A DNA stretch of 64,000 bases, from the NCBI RefSeq assembly GCF_039535235.1, contig NZ_BAAAWU010000001.1, positions 1,488,001 through 1,552,000 of the forward strand, read 5' to 3'. The position numbers and the translations under genes were made by a program. Shown here in pieces: positions 34,917 to 44,524 of the stretch. The notes beneath the pieces are model-generated. The model did no database searches. It saw nothing but the letters and a program-made list of their open reading frames with translations, and had not been told where the DNA came from. How positions within the stretch are numbered: the first letter of the stretch is position 1; each line of letters opens with the position of its first letter. This stretch comes from Streptomyces roseoviridis. Its GTDB lineage: Bacteria > Actinomycetota > Actinomycetes > Streptomycetales > Streptomycetaceae.

Positions 34917-36659
34917 TCAGGGCCTGGGCACGTTCCGCAGGTTGGATCGAGCCATCTGGAGCATGCGGCCCACTCCCCCGTCGAGGACGATCTTGCTGGC
35001 GGACAGGGCGAAGCCGGTCACCATGTCGGCCTTGATCTTCGGCGGGATGGACAGGGCGTTGGGGTCGGTGACCACGTCGACCAGCGCCGGACCCTTGTGC
35101 CGGAAGGCGTCCTTCAGGGCGCCGGCGAGCTGCTTGGGCTTCTCGACGCGGACGCCGTAGGCGCCGGCCGCGCGGGCGACGGCGGCGAAGTCGGGGTTCT
35201 TGTACGACGTTCCGTACGAGGGCATTCCGGCGACCAGCATCTCCAGCTCGACCATGCCGAGCGAGGAGTTGTCGAACAGCACCACCTTCACCGGCAGGTC
35301 GTACTGCACGAGGGTGAGGAAGTCGCCCATGAGCATGGAGAATCCGCCGTCGCCCGACAGGGTGACGACCTGGCGCCGGCGGTCGGTGAACTGGGCGCCG
35401 ATGGCCTGCGGCAGGGCATTGGCCATGGAGCCGTGGCTGAACGAACCGATGATCCGGCGCCGTCCGTTGGGGGTCAGGTAGCGGGCCGCCCATACGTTGC
35501 ACATGCCAGTGTCGACGGTGAACACGGCGTCGTCGTCGGCGAGTTCGTCGAGGACGGAGGCGACGTACTCGGGGTGGATCGGCACGTGCTTGTCGACCTT
35601 GCGGGTGTAGGCCTTGACCACGCCTTCGAGGGCGTCGGCGTGCTTCTTCAGCATCTTGTCGAGGAAGCGGCGGTTCGTCTTGGGCCGCACGCGCGGGATG
35701 ACGCAGCGCAGGGTCTCGCGCACGTCGCCCCACACGGCGAGGTCGAGCTTGGAGCGCCGGCCGAGGCGCTCGGGCCGCACGTCGACCTGGACGATCTTGA
35801 CGTCGTCCGGCAGGAAGGCGTTGTACGGGAAGTCGGTGCCGAGCAGGATCAGCAGGTCGCACTCGTGGGTGGCCTCGTAGGCGGCGCCGTAGCCGAGGAG
35901 ACCGCTCATCCCGACGTCGTACGGATTGTCGTACTGGATCCATTCCTTGCCGCGCAGGGCGTGGCCGACGGGTGCCTTCACCCGTTCGGCGAACTGCATG
36001 ACCTCCGGGTGGGCGCCGGCGGTGCCGCTGCCGCAGAAGAGCGTCACCCGGTCGGCGGAGTCGATCATCCGCACGAGGGCGTCGATCTCGGCGTCACCGG
36101 GCCGCACGGTGGGCCGGGTGGTCACGAGCGCGGTCTCCGCCGCCTTGTCGGGGGCCGGTTCGGAAGCGAGGTCGCCGGGGAGCGAGACGACGCTGACGCC
36201 CCCCTGGCCGACGGCGTGCTGGATCGCGGTCTGGAGCAGCCGGGGCATCTGCTGCGGGCTGGAGATCAGCTCGCTGTAGTGGCTGCACTCGCGGAACAGC
36301 TGGTCCGGGTGGGTCTCCTGGAAGTAGCCGAGACCGATCTCGCTGGAGGGGATCTGGGAGGCGAGGGCCAGGACCGGGGCCATGGAGCGGTGGGCGTCGT
36401 ACAGGCCGTTGATGAGGTGGAGGTTGCCCGGGCCGCAGGAGCCGGCGCAGGCGGCGAGCCGGCCGGTGATCTGGGCCTCGGCGCCGGCGGCGAAGGCCGC
36501 CGTCTCCTCGTGCCGCACCTGGATCCAGTCGATGGCGGCGTTGCGGCGGATGGCGTCGACGACGGGGTTCAGGCTGTCGCCGACGACTCCGTACAGGCGC
36601 CGCACGCCCGCGCGGACGAGGATGTCGACGAACTGTTCTGCGACGTTCTGTTTGGCCAT
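34917..36659 (-). CDS. poxB: Pyruvate dehydrogenase (quinone)/pyruvate oxidase, ThDP-dependent
   Basis: 580 residues, the usual length. The N-terminal PYR domain has the catalytic glutamate in VRHEETAAFAAGAEA (E51/E52). The central domain with FCGSGTAGAHPEVMQFAER binds FAD. The C-terminal PP domain has the ThDP/Mg motif LSGDGGFSMLMGDFLTLVQY ending near NSSLGMVELE. The enzyme decarboxylates pyruvate to acetate and CO2 and gives electrons to the quinone pool, a stationary-phase or overflow route. A C-terminal stretch (ADMVTGFALSASKIVLDGGV) corresponds to the lipid-activation tail region of the family. Confidence 0.92.
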   Translation of the reverse strand: MAKQNVAEQFVDILVRAGVRRLYGVVGDSLNPVVDAIRRNAAIDWIQVRHEETAAFAAGAEAQITGRLAACAGSCGPGNLHLINGLYDAHRSMAPVLALASQIPSSEIGLGYFQETHPDQLFRECSHYSELISSPQQMPRLLQTAIQHAVGQGGVSVVSLPGDLASEPAPDKAAETALVTTRPTVRPGDAEIDALVRMIDSADRVTLFCGSGTAGAHPEVMQFAERVKAPVGHALRGKEWIQYDNPYDVGMSGLLGYGAAYEATHECDLLILLGTDFPYNAFLPDDVKIVQVDVRPERLGRRSKLDLAVWGDVRETLRCVIPRVRPKTNRRFLDKMLKKHADALEGVVKAYTRKVDKHVPIHPEYVASVLDELADDDAVFTVDTGMCNVWAARYLTPNGRRRIIGSFSHGSMANALPQAIGAQFTDRRRQVVTLSGDGGFSMLMGDFLTLVQYDLPVKVVLFDNSSLGMVELEMLVAGMPSYGTSYKNPDFAAVARAAGAYGVRVEKPKQLAGALKDAFRHKGPALVDVVTDPNALSIPPKIKADMVTGFALSASKIVLDGGVGRMLQMARSNLRNVPRP

Positions 36660-36686
36660 GGGTCCATCACCCCACGGCCGTGGAGG

Positions 36687-37991
36687 TTACGCCTCCCAGA
36701 CGGCCACCCCCGTACGGTCGTCGGCGTAACCGGTCACCCGCAGCTGGGTGTCGGCGAGGAATGCGGCGAGTCCGGGCGGTTCGGCGCCGCCCCAGCGGGC
36801 GGCGAGCTCGCGGGCCAGGGCGGGTTCGCCGCGCAGCGGCTCGGCGAGGCCGTGCGAGGCGAGCAGCAGGGTGTCGCCGGGGCGGGCGACGGAGGCGCGG
36901 AAGCGGAAGGGTTCGGCGGGCGGGGGCGGGGGGTCCTCGACGAAGGGACGGCCGGGCGCGTCGGTGACGCCCAGCTTCAGGGTGAGCCGGTCGCCGTTCT
37001 CGGTCGCCTCGGGGACGTCGGCGGCCTCCGGGGCGTCACGGGGCTCGCGGGGATCGCGGGGGTCGTCCGGGGCCGCCGGGGGTGGCGGCGGTGAGCCGAA
37101 GCCCACGACGGGCGCGCCGGCGGTGGCGGCCGGTTCGGGGAGGAGGGGCTCGATGTCCTGCCAGGCGCCGTCGCGGAGGCGGAAGAGCCCGCCGGGGCCG
37201 ACGCCGAAGAAGACCCGGGTGCGGCACGCGGGGTCGGCGGTGAGCAGCAGGCAGCGCAGGCCCGCCGTGTACGCGTCGGGGTCGAGGCCGCGTTCGGCGG
37301 CGCGGGCGCGCAGCTTGCCGTAGGTGCGGTCGGTGAGCCGGTGGAGCCCGGATTTGAGGTCCCCGCGGCGGCCGGAGCGGATGTCCTCGGAGAGCCGGGC
37401 GTGGCTGCGGCCGACGGACTCGCCGATCCAGCGGCAGACGTCGGCGGCGGCGAGGTGGGCGTGGTCGGCGGTGCGCCGGCCGGCGGCGACGGCGACGAGG
37501 ACGAGGGCGGCCTCGTCCTGGCCGAAGCGGGCGGTGAGCAGGGCGTCGCGGCGGGGTTCGCCGCGGAAGCGGGCGGAGTCGCCGCGGACGGAGGCGGCGC
37601 GCAGGGTGTAGGCGCCGTAGCGGGCGCCGTCGAGGACGGTGTCGGCGACGAGCGCGTCGAGCTCGCCGGGGCGGGCGGCGGGCAGGGCGGTCGGTTCGCC
37701 CTCGTAGGTGGGCGGCCGGCTGCCGACGTGTCCGGTACGGGGGCGGGGCGCGGGGACCTGGACGGTGGGGGCCTCGCCGGACGGAGCCCGGGCGGACGGG
37801 GCCTGGGCGGGAGCGGCCTCGGCGGGCATGGCCTCATCGGGCGGGGCGGCGGGCGGCGGGTCGGCGCTGGTGGTGCGGGCGGCGGAGGCGTAGCGCTCGT
37901 CGAGGCTGTCGGACGTCGGGGCGGGCGCGGTGTCGGGCGCCGCCTCGTCGTAGAGCTTGTCCCACCAGTTGGTGTCCCCCTGCTGAGTCAT
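36687..37991 (-). CDS. PP2C-like phosphatase domain protein
   Basis: 434 residues from ATG 37991. The first ~105 residues are a Pro/Ala-rich disordered region. The folded part resembles the PP2C_2 family (YGAYTLRAASVRGDSARFRG, DEAALVLVAVAAGRRTADHA, VFFGVGPGGLFRLRDGAWQD, RPGDTLLLASHGLAEPLRGE). The metal-binding aspartates are poorly matched (GDSARF for the first, SHGLA for the usual SDGL), so catalytic activity is doubtful. Start is 135 bases past the subtilase gene stop on the same strand. poxB follows after 27 bases. Confidence 0.72.
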   Translation of the reverse strand: MTQQGDTNWWDKLYDEAAPDTAPAPTSDSLDERYASAARTTSADPPPAAPPDEAMPAEAAPAQAPSARAPSGEAPTVQVPAPRPRTGHVGSRPPTYEGEPTALPAARPGELDALVADTVLDGARYGAYTLRAASVRGDSARFRGEPRRDALLTARFGQDEAALVLVAVAAGRRTADHAHLAAADVCRWIGESVGRSHARLSEDIRSGRRGDLKSGLHRLTDRTYGKLRARAAERGLDPDAYTAGLRCLLLTADPACRTRVFFGVGPGGLFRLRDGAWQDIEPLLPEPAATAGAPVVGFGSPPPPPAAPDDPRDPREPRDAPEAADVPEATENGDRLTLKLGVTDAPGRPFVEDPPPPPAEPFRFRASVARPGDTLLLASHGLAEPLRGEPALARELAARWGGAEPPGLAAFLADTQLRVTGYADDRTGVAVWEA

Positions 37992-38072
37992 GCCCTTATT
38001 GTCCACCGCACAGGCCGCCAGAAAACGGGACATCCGGAAATGTGTCGCGGAATTCCGGGGCGGGGAAAGGGT

Positions 38073-38120
38073 GGTCCGCCGGACGACCCCACCCCCCACG
38101 GGAAGGTCGTCCGGCGGACC
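38073..38120 (-). terminator. Terminator of the subtilase gene
   Basis: A perfect 16-bp inverted repeat (38073-38088 and 38105-38120) with a 16-base loop lies directly after the subtilase stop codon. Confidence 0.85.
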
Positions 38121-38126
38121 GCGTGG

Positions 38127-41100
38127 TCAGCGCACGTCGTAAGCGCGGACCACGGTCTGGGTGACGGAGTTGCCGCGGGCGTCCGTCAGTTCGGTCTTCA
38201 GGGTGACCTGCCTGCCGGTGGCGCCCGCGTGGTCGACGGTGGCGCTCCAGGCGTCGCCCTGGCGGGAGACCGGCGCTTCGGTCCAGGTCTCGCCGCCGTC
38301 GTAGGAGTAGGAGAGCCGGGCCGAGGTGAGGGGCGCGGGGGTGTAGCCCGCGTGGCCCGTCACGGAGAGGCCGATCCGCTGGCCGTCGGTCGCGGCGAGG
38401 GTCTTGAGTCCGTCCTCCGGAAGGTCGTACCGGGGGAAGAGAATCGGGATGCCCTGAGAATAGACGCTCTCGTCGAGCCCGGAGGTGAATTCCCACACGG
38501 AGTTGACGGCCGTGGAGCGGGCCCACACCTTGCTGCCGATCTTCGCGGTGCGCTGTTCGAGGGTGTACCTGCCGGGTTCGGCCGGCACCTCGAACACTCC
38601 GAACGGCCAGGCCGTCCGGTCGAGCTCCTGCCCGTCGCGGCTGAGCCGGAGGCTGCCGACGTCACCGAAGGAGCCGGACTGGGCGTGGTGGACGGTGTCG
38701 CCCCACAGGGCGTCGGCGAAGCCGATCAGGTTGCCCTGGCGTTCGGCGACGAGGACCGGCTTTCCGGTCGCGTCGCGCGGGGCGGTGGGGGCGACGACCC
38801 CGTCGTACCAGCTCTCGGAGCGCCGTTCGCCGGGCCGGTAGGCGTGCGGGGTGCCGATCATCAGCTCGCCGAAGGGGAAGCTGGAGCAGAGCGTCTTCTC
38901 CCAGACCGTGTCCCCGGCCGTGTAGTACTCGGTGCGGGTGCCGGGCGCGGGGGCCGGCTCCAGGCCGGCGAAGGCGGCGGAGAGGCCGCTCGGCCGCCGG
39001 GCGAGGCCGAAGTCCACGAAGCCGCCGGCGACACCCATGGCGGTGTACGTGGAACGGGTGCTGCCGAGGGCCGCGTCGCGGACCCGGTAGGTCCGCTCGC
39101 CGCGGATCGTGCCGGACTCGGGGAACGCCAGCTGGTAGACGTACGGGCTCTTCGCAGTGGCCTTCCAGCGGAGGGTGACCTCGCCGGCCGCGAGCCTGCC
39201 CGACAGCGTGGCGGCCTCGGCCGACTCGACGGCGAGGACCGGGAGGGCGGCGCTGCCGAAGCCGGCGTTCGGGTACCAGCGGCCGGGTGCCGTGCGGTGG
39301 GCGAGGACGGCGATGGCGCCGGCGGCCCTGGCGTCACGGGCGACGGTTCCGGAGAACTCCTGGCCCTCGGGGAAGCGCACCAGGGCGATGCGGCCCCTGA
39401 CCTGAGCGGCCGTCAGCTCGGCCGGGGTGCCGGTGCCCGCGTCGACGAGGCGCGCGCTTCCGGTGCCGTCGAGGTTGTCGGAGCCGGTGGAGCCGGTGAC
39501 CGGGTGCAGGGCGAGGCCGTCGCCGGTGGTGAGCGCGGAGATCTGCGGGGCGGCGGTGCGCCAGTGGCTGCCGAACTCGAAGTCGCCGTTCTCGGGCTCG
39601 CCTTCGACCGATGCGTAGTAGCCGCGGACGGTTCGGCCCGCGGCGAGGCTGCCGGCGTGCAGCCAGCTGCCGTCCCAGGAGCGGGCGAAGGCGAGGGTGG
39701 CGGCGCGCACTTCGGAGGGCCGGTCGGTGCGCACGGAGAGCCGGTGGGCCTTGCGGGCGTCGAGGACGACGAGGGTGTCCTCGGTGAGCTTCAGCTCGGG
39801 GCGGCCGAGGTAGCCGAGCGAGTCCGCCAGGGTGGCCCCGGGCGTGGCGTCGGGGGTGATGACGAAGGAGGAGAGGAAGTAGCTGCCGGGCCGGAGCCGG
39901 TAGACCTGGTCGGCGGCACCGTCGTTGAAGCGGCGCTCACCGGTGGCGGTGTCGGTGCCGATGACGTCGAGGGACGAGGTCCCGCCGGCGGGCTTGCCCA
40001 GGCGGTCGATCAGCTTGACGCGGAGGGTGACCGTCTCGGGCTCGACGTGGAGCGAGAACGGGGTGGAGACGTGGAGGCCGCCGGGACCGGTGGCGATGAC
40101 GCGTCCGGTGACGTCGCCGTACTGGGCGTGGTCGAGCCGGGCGGCGGGATCGAGCCGCAGCGGGACCTCGACGGTGGCGCCGGCCGGGACGGTGACGGTG
40201 CGCTTGCCCAGGCGGGCGAGGGGCGTGCGGACGGCGGAGCCGTCGTTGCCGGTGACCCGCTCCACGGCGAGGGAGAGGGTGACGGGCTTGTCGCCGGTGT
40301 TGGTGTACGGGACGGCGACGGTGGTGCGGTCGGCGGCGTCCTGCGGCCAGTGGAAGGTGCCGCCCTGGACGGCGGGGGCGCCGAGGACGGTCTGGTCGAC
40401 GGCGGCCTTGACGTCGAGGCGGCCGCCGCCGGTCTCGCGGACGTCGCCGGGGACGCCGCTGTCGGCGGAGGAGACCAGCGCGGCCTTGATCCGCCCCGCG
40501 GTCCAGTCGGGGTGGCGCTGCTTGAGGATGGCGGCGGCGCCCGCGACGTGCGGGGTGGCCATGGAGGTGCCGGACATGGCCTGGTACGCGTACACGCCGC
40601 GCCCGCCGGCCGCCGCGGCGGAGATGGCGACGCCGGGGGCGGCGATCTCCGGCTTGAGGGTGTGGCTCAGGGTGGTCGGACCGCGGCTGGAGAAGTACGC
40701 GGTGGAGTCGTCGCGGTCGGTGGCGCCGACGGTGAGGACGCTCGGGGCGCAGCCGGGCGAGGAGACGGTGTTGAGCGAGGGACCGCTGTTTCCGGCGGCG
40801 ACGACGAACAACGTGCCGTCCTGGCGGGCGAGTTGCTCGGCGGCGGCGCTCATCGGGTCGGTGCAGTCGGTCTCGGAGGGGTTGCCGAGGCTCATGGAGA
40901 CGACGTCGGCGCCCTGGGCGACGGCCCACTCCATGCCGGCGATGATCCACGAGGTGGCGCCGGAGCCGGAGTCGTCGAGGACCTTGCCGTTGAGGAGGGC
41001 TGCGCCGGGTGCGACGCCCTTGTTCCTGCCGCCGCTCGCGGCGCCGCTGCCGCCGACGGTGGAGAGGGTGTGCGTGCCGTGGCCCTGGCGGTCGCCGGTG

Positions 41101-41903
41101 GTGGCGGAGTCGGTGAAGTTCTCGGCGGCGACGATCCGGCCCTTGAGGTCGGGGTGGTCGGCGTCGGCTCCGGTGTCGAGGACGGCGACCTTGGTGCCGG
41201 TGCCGTCGTAGCTGGCCGCCCATGCTTCGGGGGCGTGGACCTGGGCGGTGGAGCGCTCCAGGGTGGCCCGCACCTTGCGGTCGAGCCACAGCTTCTTCAG
41301 GCCGCCGTGGGACGCGGCGCGGGCGGCGGGTGCGTCGATGTCGGCCCAGAAGGCGGCGGCCCGCTTCTTGTCGGCGGTGAGCGCGACGGCGTCGACGCTC
41401 TCGAGGACCTGGCCGCGGGTGGCGCCGCGCGGGGCGGGCGGCAGGGACCGGGCGGCGGCCAGGTCGGTGCCGTAGACGGCGATGAGCGGCAGGGCGGCGG
41501 AGCCGGCGTCGTCGTAGCCCTGGCGGATCAGTCCGGTCACGTTGAAGAGCTCCTCGTCGACCCGGCCCGCGGCGAGGGCGGCGGTGGCGGCCTCGGGGTA
41601 GACGTAGAGCTCGGGGCCGGAGCGGCGGGTCTGCACGAGCGGCACGGTGCCGTCCTCGCGGGGCAGCGCCGCGGCCGCCGGGTTGCCCCGGGCGTCCCGG
41701 GTGACGAGGACCCGGTCACCGGTGACGAGGGTGACCGTGGCCGGTCGCTCGGCGGCGTTCCGGGCCGCTTCGCTGCCGACCAGCGGTCGCTTGCCGGTCG
41801 CGGGGGCGTCCTGCGGCGCTGCCGCCGCGGACGTCGCGACCACGGTGACGGCCAGGACGGCGGCGGTCGCCGCCCTCAGGGCCGTACGTGAAATCGGGCG
41901 CAT
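38127..41903 (-). CDS. Secreted subtilisin-like S8 serine peptidase, large multidomain
   Basis: 1258 residues from ATG 41903, which follows GGGGAG. A Sec signal peptide spans about 1-29 (AATAAVLAVTVVATSAAAA). An I9-like propeptide region follows to ~225. The peptidase domain has D243 (AVLDTGAD), H275 (GHGTHTLS), the oxyanion asparagine N372 (AAGNSGP) and S447 (SGTSMATPHVAGAA). The remaining ~750 residues hold a Fn3-like module, a PA-type insert (ALVRFPEGQEFSGTVARDAR) and beta-sandwich domains that may bind substrate or cell wall. No sortase motif is seen, so it is probably released. Such subtilases degrade extracellular protein in Streptomyces. It is divergent from a TrmB/LuxR-type regulator. 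Confidence 0.93.
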   Translation of the reverse strand: MRPISRTALRAATAAVLAVTVVATSAAAAPQDAPATGKRPLVGSEAARNAAERPATVTLVTGDRVLVTRDARGNPAAAALPREDGTVPLVQTRRSGPELYVYPEAATAALAAGRVDEELFNVTGLIRQGYDDAGSAALPLIAVYGTDLAAARSLPPAPRGATRGQVLESVDAVALTADKKRAAAFWADIDAPAARAASHGGLKKLWLDRKVRATLERSTAQVHAPEAWAASYDGTGTKVAVLDTGADADHPDLKGRIVAAENFTDSATTGDRQGHGTHTLSTVGGSGAASGGRNKGVAPGAALLNGKVLDDSGSGATSWIIAGMEWAVAQGADVVSMSLGNPSETDCTDPMSAAAEQLARQDGTLFVVAAGNSGPSLNTVSSPGCAPSVLTVGATDRDDSTAYFSSRGPTTLSHTLKPEIAAPGVAISAAAAGGRGVYAYQAMSGTSMATPHVAGAAAILKQRHPDWTAGRIKAALVSSADSGVPGDVRETGGGRLDVKAAVDQTVLGAPAVQGGTFHWPQDAADRTTVAVPYTNTGDKPVTLSLAVERVTGNDGSAVRTPLARLGKRTVTVPAGATVEVPLRLDPAARLDHAQYGDVTGRVIATGPGGLHVSTPFSLHVEPETVTLRVKLIDRLGKPAGGTSSLDVIGTDTATGERRFNDGAADQVYRLRPGSYFLSSFVITPDATPGATLADSLGYLGRPELKLTEDTLVVLDARKAHRLSVRTDRPSEVRAATLAFARSWDGSWLHAGSLAAGRTVRGYYASVEGEPENGDFEFGSHWRTAAPQISALTTGDGLALHPVTGSTGSDNLDGTGSARLVDAGTGTPAELTAAQVRGRIALVRFPEGQEFSGTVARDARAAGAIAVLAHRTAPGRWYPNAGFGSAALPVLAVESAEAATLSGRLAAGEVTLRWKATAKSPYVYQLAFPESGTIRGERTYRVRDAALGSTRSTYTAMGVAGGFVDFGLARRPSGLSAAFAGLEPAPAPGTRTEYYTAGDTVWEKTLCSSFPFGELMIGTPHAYRPGERRSESWYDGVVAPTAPRDATGKPVLVAERQGNLIGFADALWGDTVHHAQSGSFGDVGSLRLSRDGQELDRTAWPFGVFEVPAEPGRYTLEQRTAKIGSKVWARSTAVNSVWEFTSGLDESVYSQGIPILFPRYDLPEDGLKTLAATDGQRIGLSVTGHAGYTPAPLTSARLSYSYDGGETWTEAPVSRQGDAWSATVDHAGATGRQVTLKTELTDARGNSVTQTVVRAYDVR

Positions 41904-42137
41904 CACTCTCCCCATCTGTTTCCGGGCATGACGGCACAAGGTGCCCATCTCCGGAGGCTGTTGGTGCTGCGGTGGCGCCACATTGGCAGAGGTGAGGGTG
42001 GTGAGGGCAGGATGGGCGCGGCGGGAATGCGCCGTGGCCGATTCCCGCCAGTGCACCGACGGAACGAACGCGTCCGCCGGCCGCCCGGGGCATGTCCGGG
42101 TCGTCCGGGGACGTCCGCGCGAGGGGTGGGGTCAGCG

Positions 42138-43121
42138 ATGCTGGGAGCGATCGGTCTCGACGAACGGCAGGAGTCCGCCTACCGCGCGCTGGTCGCCATG
42201 GGCGCGGCCGAGGTCTCCGACCTGGCCCACCGGCTCTCCCTGCCGGTGGGCGACACCGAGCGGGCGCTGCGCCGCCTGGAGTCGCAGGGCCTGGCGGCGC
42301 AGTCCTCGGCCCGTACCGGGCGCTGGGTCGCGGCCCCGCCCGGCGTGGCGCTCGGCGCGCTGCTCACGCAGCAGCGGCACGAGCTGGAGCAGGCCGAGCT
42401 GGCGGCGGCGCGGCTCGCGCAGGAGTACCGGGCCGAGGCGACCGAGCCGGCCGTGCACGACCTGGTGGAGGTGGTGACCGGCGCGAGCGCGGTGGCGCAT
42501 CGTTTCTTCCAACTCCAGCTGGGCGCGACGGAGGAGGTCTGCGCGCTGGTGACGGGCAAGCCGATCGCGGTGACCGGCCTGGAGAACGACGCGGAGGCGA
42601 TGGCCGCCGAGCGGGGCGTGCGCTATCGGGTGGTCATCGAGCGCGAGGTGCTGACCCAGCCGTCGGGCCTGCTGGAGCTGTCGGCGGCGCTCGGCCGCGA
42701 GGAGGAGATCCGGATCGTGGACCGGGTGCCGACGAAGCTGGTCGTCGCCGACCGGACCCTCGCGATGGTGCCGCTCACCGGCCGCGGCGCCGAACCCGCC
42801 GCGCTCGTGGTGCATGCCAGCGGGCTCCTGGAGTCGCTGATGGGCCTGTTCGAGTCGGTCTGGCGCGAGGCCCTGCCGCTGCGGCTGGGCGCGGGCGCCC
42901 AGGTGACGGAGGACGAGGTCCCGGGTCCCGACCCGACGGACCTGGAGATCCTCAGCCTGCTGCTCGCGGGGATGACGGACGCGAGCGTGGCCAAGCAGCT
43001 GGACCTGGGCCTGCGGACGGTGCAACGGCGGGTGAAGGGGCTGATGGAGCTGACGGGCGTGACGACCCGGCTGCAGCTGGGCTGGCACGCGTACGAGAAG
43101 GGGTGGGTGGCGCGTCGGTGA
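42138..43121 (+). CDS. TrmB/LuxR-type helix-turn-helix regulator
   Basis: 327 residues from ATG 42138 (GGGGTGGGGTCAG upstream). The N-terminal TrmB-like winged helix (LDERQESAYRALVAMGAAEV, RALRRLESQGLAAQSSARTG) is followed by a coiled-coil linker (LTQQRHELEQAELAAARLAQ) and a middle ligand-type domain. The C-terminus is a LuxR-like helix-turn-helix (DLEILSLLLAGMTDASVAKQ, LDLGLRTVQRRVKGLMELTG). This double-headed layout is common in Streptomyces next to subtilases and other secreted peptidases; the neighbour 234 bases away is such a peptidase, so control of it is likely. Confidence 0.87.
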   Translation: MLGAIGLDERQESAYRALVAMGAAEVSDLAHRLSLPVGDTERALRRLESQGLAAQSSARTGRWVAAPPGVALGALLTQQRHELEQAELAAARLAQEYRAEATEPAVHDLVEVVTGASAVAHRFFQLQLGATEEVCALVTGKPIAVTGLENDAEAMAAERGVRYRVVIEREVLTQPSGLLELSAALGREEEIRIVDRVPTKLVVADRTLAMVPLTGRGAEPAALVVHASGLLESLMGLFESVWREALPLRLGAGAQVTEDEVPGPDPTDLEILSLLLAGMTDASVAKQLDLGLRTVQRRVKGLMELTGVTTRLQLGWHAYEKGWVARR

Positions 43122-43231
43122 GGGCGGCCCGTGGGGGCCGAACGGCCGTGTGGCAGGGTGAGCGGCCGGTTTCTCTTCCGGACGGGGTGGAACGGACCCC
43201 GTCCCGGCCCTCTCACCCAGGAGCACCACCG

Positions 43232-43666
43232 ATGAACGGAAGGCGCCGCCGCGCCCTGCTGACCGCCGTCACCCCGATGCTCGAGCCCGGGGAGCGGGTG
43301 GAGGTCACCTCCCTCGTCAACCTGAGTTCGGTGTCCGTGCGCCGTACCGCCGCCTTCGGCATCGCGTCGGCGATCGCCAGCGGCGGGTCGATGGCGGTGA
43401 TCCCGGCGCCGACCCCGATGTACCTGGCGCTGACCGACCGCCGGATCCTGATCTTCCGCGCGGATCCGGTGTTCGCGAAGCCGGTCGAGCACACCATGAC
43501 GATCAGGCGGGAGGGTCTGTTCCGCTCGGAGGTCAGGGAACGGATCCTGAACTCCTCCTTCGTCCTGTGCTCCCCGTACGGCGAGACCTCGCTGAAGATC
43601 GTCTTCCCCTTGATCGAGCGCAAGGCCCGGAACCTGGTGGCGGCGGCCCTGCCGGTGGCGGCCTGA
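43232..43666 (+). CDS. Small protein with a bacterial PH-like (YokE-type) fold
   Basis: 144 residues from ATG 43232, preceded by CCAGGAG. The middle reads YLALTDRRILIFRADPVF and the end SLKIVFPLIERKARNLVAAL, a layout of beta-strands and a final helix like that of bacterial PH-domain proteins. No signal peptide or membrane segment. Function unknown; it stands between a regulator and a DUF456 protein, all on the plus strand. Confidence 0.68.
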   Translation: MNGRRRRALLTAVTPMLEPGERVEVTSLVNLSSVSVRRTAAFGIASAIASGGSMAVIPAPTPMYLALTDRRILIFRADPVFAKPVEHTMTIRREGLFRSEVRERILNSSFVLCSPYGETSLKIVFPLIERKARNLVAAALPVAA

Positions 43667-43729
43667 CCTCCCGCGCTGGTCAGCCGGTCTTGACCTGCGG
43701 GAACACCCGTCTTCCTGCACCCTTGGCAG

Positions 43730-44212
43730 ATGGGTGTGTGGCAGCTCCTGATGGTCGCGACGGTGATGCTGCTCGGCCTGTTCGGGGTGCTGACGCCCGG
43801 CGTGCCGGGGACGTGGCTGGTGTGGGCGGCGATGCTGTGGTGGTCCCTGCACGAGCAGACGGGCCTCGCCTGGATCCTCCTCGTCTCCTCCACCGGACTG
43901 CTGCTCCTCACCCAGGTGGTCGTATGGCAGCTGCCGCCGCGCCGCTTCCGGGGCGTGGGCATCACCCGGCGGATGGTGACGTACGCGGGAGCGGGCGCGT
44001 TCCTGGGCTTCCTTCTGGTGCCGGTGCTGGGCGCGATCCCCGGGTTCGTCGGCGGGATCTACCTCTCCGAACGCCTCCGCCTCGGCGGCCACGGCCAGGC
44101 CCGGGCGGCCACGCGCACGGTGATGCGGGCGGCGGGGACGAGCGTCCTGGTCGAGCTGTTCGCGTGCCTGCTGATCGTGGGGGCGTGGGCGGGAGCGGTG
44201 ATCTGGGGCTGA
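43730..44212 (+). CDS. DUF456 family membrane protein
   Basis: 160 residues with four to five membrane helices (LLMVATVMLLGLFGVLTPGV, WLVWAAMLWWSLHEQTGLAW, ILLVSSTGLLLLTQVVVWQL, AGAGAFLGFLLVPVLGAIPG, LVELFACLLIVGAWAGAVIW). The conserved PGVPGTWLVW and PGFVGGIYLSERLR motifs match DUF456, a family of unknown function. The last codons (TGG GGC TGA CGG) are the first part of a 27-base tandem repeat that continues past the stop. Confidence 0.85.
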   Translation: MGVWQLLMVATVMLLGLFGVLTPGVPGTWLVWAAMLWWSLHEQTGLAWILLVSSTGLLLLTQVVVWQLPPRRFRGVGITRRMVTYAGAGAFLGFLLVPVLGAIPGFVGGIYLSERLRLGGHGQARAATRTVMRAAGTSVLVELFACLLIVGAWAGAVIWG

Positions 44213-44328
44213 CGGGCGCCGTCCGGGACCTGGGGCTGACGGGCACAGGCCGGGACCTGGGGCTGACGGGCACAGGCCGGGACCTGGGGCTGACGGGGGC
44301 CGACCGGGACCTGGGGCTGACGATCGCC
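44203..44328. repeat. 27-base tandem repeat (4.7 copies) that contains the DUF456 stop codon
   Basis: Units start at 44203, 44230, 44257, 44284 and 44311 (partial), each beginning CTGGGGCTGACGG. Units 2 and 3 are identical. The first unit includes the TGA of the DUF456 gene (44210-44212), so each unit carries an in-frame copy of that stop. Confidence 0.95.
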
Positions 44329-44394
44329 GGTCGGCGGTCGTCCGGCGCCGGATCACGGCTCAGACCGGACGCGGAAAGTCACGCGGTCCGCGGG

Positions 44395-44524
44395 GCACAT
44401 GCGGTCCCCGGGGCGTCATGCGGTCCCCGGGGGGGCGTGCGGCCCGCAGGGCACATGCGGTTCCCGCGGCGTCATGCCGTCCGCAGGGCACATGCGGTTC
44501 CCGCGGCGTCATGCCGTCCGCAGG
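44395..44524. repeat. 37-base tandem repeat that contains the ada-alkA stop codon
   Basis: Two identical 37-base units, 44451-44487 and 44488-44524, begin GCACATGCGGTTCCCG; a decayed 56-base version precedes at 44395-44450. The stop codon of the ada-alkA gene (44509-44511 on the minus strand) is in the last unit, and the same stop context is repeated downstream of the gene. Confidence 0.95.

Noticed and set aside
37341-41891. A 1516-codon open frame on the plus strand opposite the subtilase and PP2C-like genes
   Set aside because: It is the antisense shadow of two well-supported genes; its composition (Gly/Ala/Asp/Arg) is typical of complementary frames in high-GC DNA and no domain is visible.
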